Shown here: positions 40,833 through 41,169 of the stretch, one piece after another | How positions within the stretch are numbered: the first letter of the stretch is position 1 | Layout: every line of letters starts with the position of its first letter | NCBI GenBank assembly: GCA_017449935.1 | Contig: JAFSYP010000013.1 | Span: 1 to 41,169 of the forward strand | Length of the DNA: 41,169 nucleotides | Direction of reading: 5' to 3' | Source of the DNA: Clostridia bacterium | GTDB taxonomy: Bacteria > Bacillota > Clostridia > Oscillospirales > Acutalibacteraceae | Program-made: the position numbers and the translations under genes | Notes under the pieces: model-generated | What the model was told of the DNA's origin: nothing | What the model saw: the letters and a program-made list of their open reading frames with translations, nothing else | The model's database searches: none

Positions 40833-40909
40833 GGCCCGGTAGTTCAGTTGGTTAGAACGCTAGCCTGTCACGCTAGAGGTCGACGGTTCGAGCCCGTTCC
40901 GGGTCGCCA
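40833..40909 (+). tRNA. tRNA-Asp (anticodon GTC)
   Basis: The 77-base gene folds as a full cloverleaf. The acceptor arms GGCCCGG and CCGGGTC pair with one G-U, the anticodon GTC is at 40867-40869, the T-loop is TTCGAGC, and CCA is encoded. Confidence 0.96.
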
Positions 40910-40914
40910 TTCAT

Positions 40915-40990
<76 letters not shown>

Positions 40991-40991
40991 T

Positions 40992-41026
40992 GATGCTTTT
41001 AGCTGCCGGCTTTGAGCATCTTTTTT
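40992..41026 (+). terminator. possible terminator inside the tRNA cluster
   Basis: GATGCT (40992-40997) and AGCATC (41015-41020) pair around a 17-base loop and are followed by six T. It lies between tRNA-Thr and tRNA-Met. It may end transcription or mark a processing point. Confidence 0.55.
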
Positions 41027-41031
41027 AAAAT

Positions 41032-41108
41032 GGGCCATTAGCTCAATTGGTTAGAGCAACCGGCTCATAACCGGTCGGTCCGGGGTTCGAGTCCCTGATG
41101 GCCCACCA
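41032..41108 (+). tRNA. tRNA-Met (anticodon CAT)
   Basis: The acceptor arms GGGCCAT and ATGGCCC pair perfectly, the anticodon CAT is at 41066-41068, and CCA is encoded. Position 1 pairs with 72, so this is not an initiator. A CAT anticodon can also belong to tRNA-Ile2 (lysidine-modified); the sequence alone does not settle this, but the AACCGG stem favours elongator Met. Confidence 0.88.
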
Positions 41109-41111
41109 CAT

Positions 41112-41169
41112 AGGGGTATAGCTCAGCTGGTAGAGCATCGGTCTCCAAAACCGAGTGTCCCGAGTTCGA
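41112..41169 (+). tRNA. tRNA-Trp (anticodon CCA), cut by the window end
   Basis: Begins AGGGGTATAGCTCAG, with anticodon CCA at 41145-41147 between the paired TCGGT and ACCGA arms. The T-arm is incomplete because the window ends. Confidence 0.9.

Overview
The window looks like a chromosomal core region of a spore-forming, single-membrane Firmicute, most likely a moderately GC-rich member of the Clostridia (Oscillospirales-like). The reasons are AGGAGG-type ribosome binding sites, sigma-A-like promoters, Bacillus/Clostridium gene order, and Firmicute markers (CdaA/CdaR, RemA, a PASTA-domain kinase, sporulation proteins YtfJ and SpoVM). The genus cannot be read from the sequence. I see no prophage, insertion sequence, CRISPR array or rRNA.

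Region by region. 1-2286: holA, an RNase M5-like Toprim gene and ispF. 2314-15065: from a good promoter, a tightly packed run of cdaA, cdaR, a lipoprotein with four DxDxDG loops, a response regulator/histidine kinase pair, yqhQ, prmC, an M50 protease, scpA, scpB, ytfI-like, ytfJ, a D,D-carboxypeptidase and rluB. 15118-27961: the classic cluster yicC-remA-gmk-rpoZ-priA-def-fmt-(yugP)-rsmB-rlmN-prpC-prkC-rsgA, without coaBC. 28026-28278: two microgenes, a 49-residue CRC-flanked membrane protein and a 28-residue spoVM, closed by a hairpin. 28318-32860: ytqA-type radical SAM gene, mscL, proC, a DUF4091 protein and thiN. 32849-35812 (minus): a DUF368 lipid-carrier transporter with two exported proteins of unknown function. 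35976-38019 (plus, divergent): an MFS-like transporter with three small membrane or exported proteins. 38085-40634 (minus): a three-gene amino-acid ABC importer. 40833-41169: tRNA-Asp, tRNA-Thr, tRNA-Met and the start of tRNA-Trp.

How the genes fit together. Most genes serve information processing (replication restart, chromosome condensation, translation start and release, rRNA modification, ribosome assembly) and envelope control (c-di-AMP synthesis, PASTA kinase and phosphatase, two-component system, peptidoglycan carboxypeptidase, polyprenyl-phosphate recycling). Sporulation genes are embedded among them. The least explained parts are the spoVM-linked microprotein with its perfect inverted repeat, the MFS plus small-membrane-protein cassette, the DUF368-linked exported proteins, and the lipoprotein between cdaR and the two-component genes. 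These are the best candidates for something undescribed.
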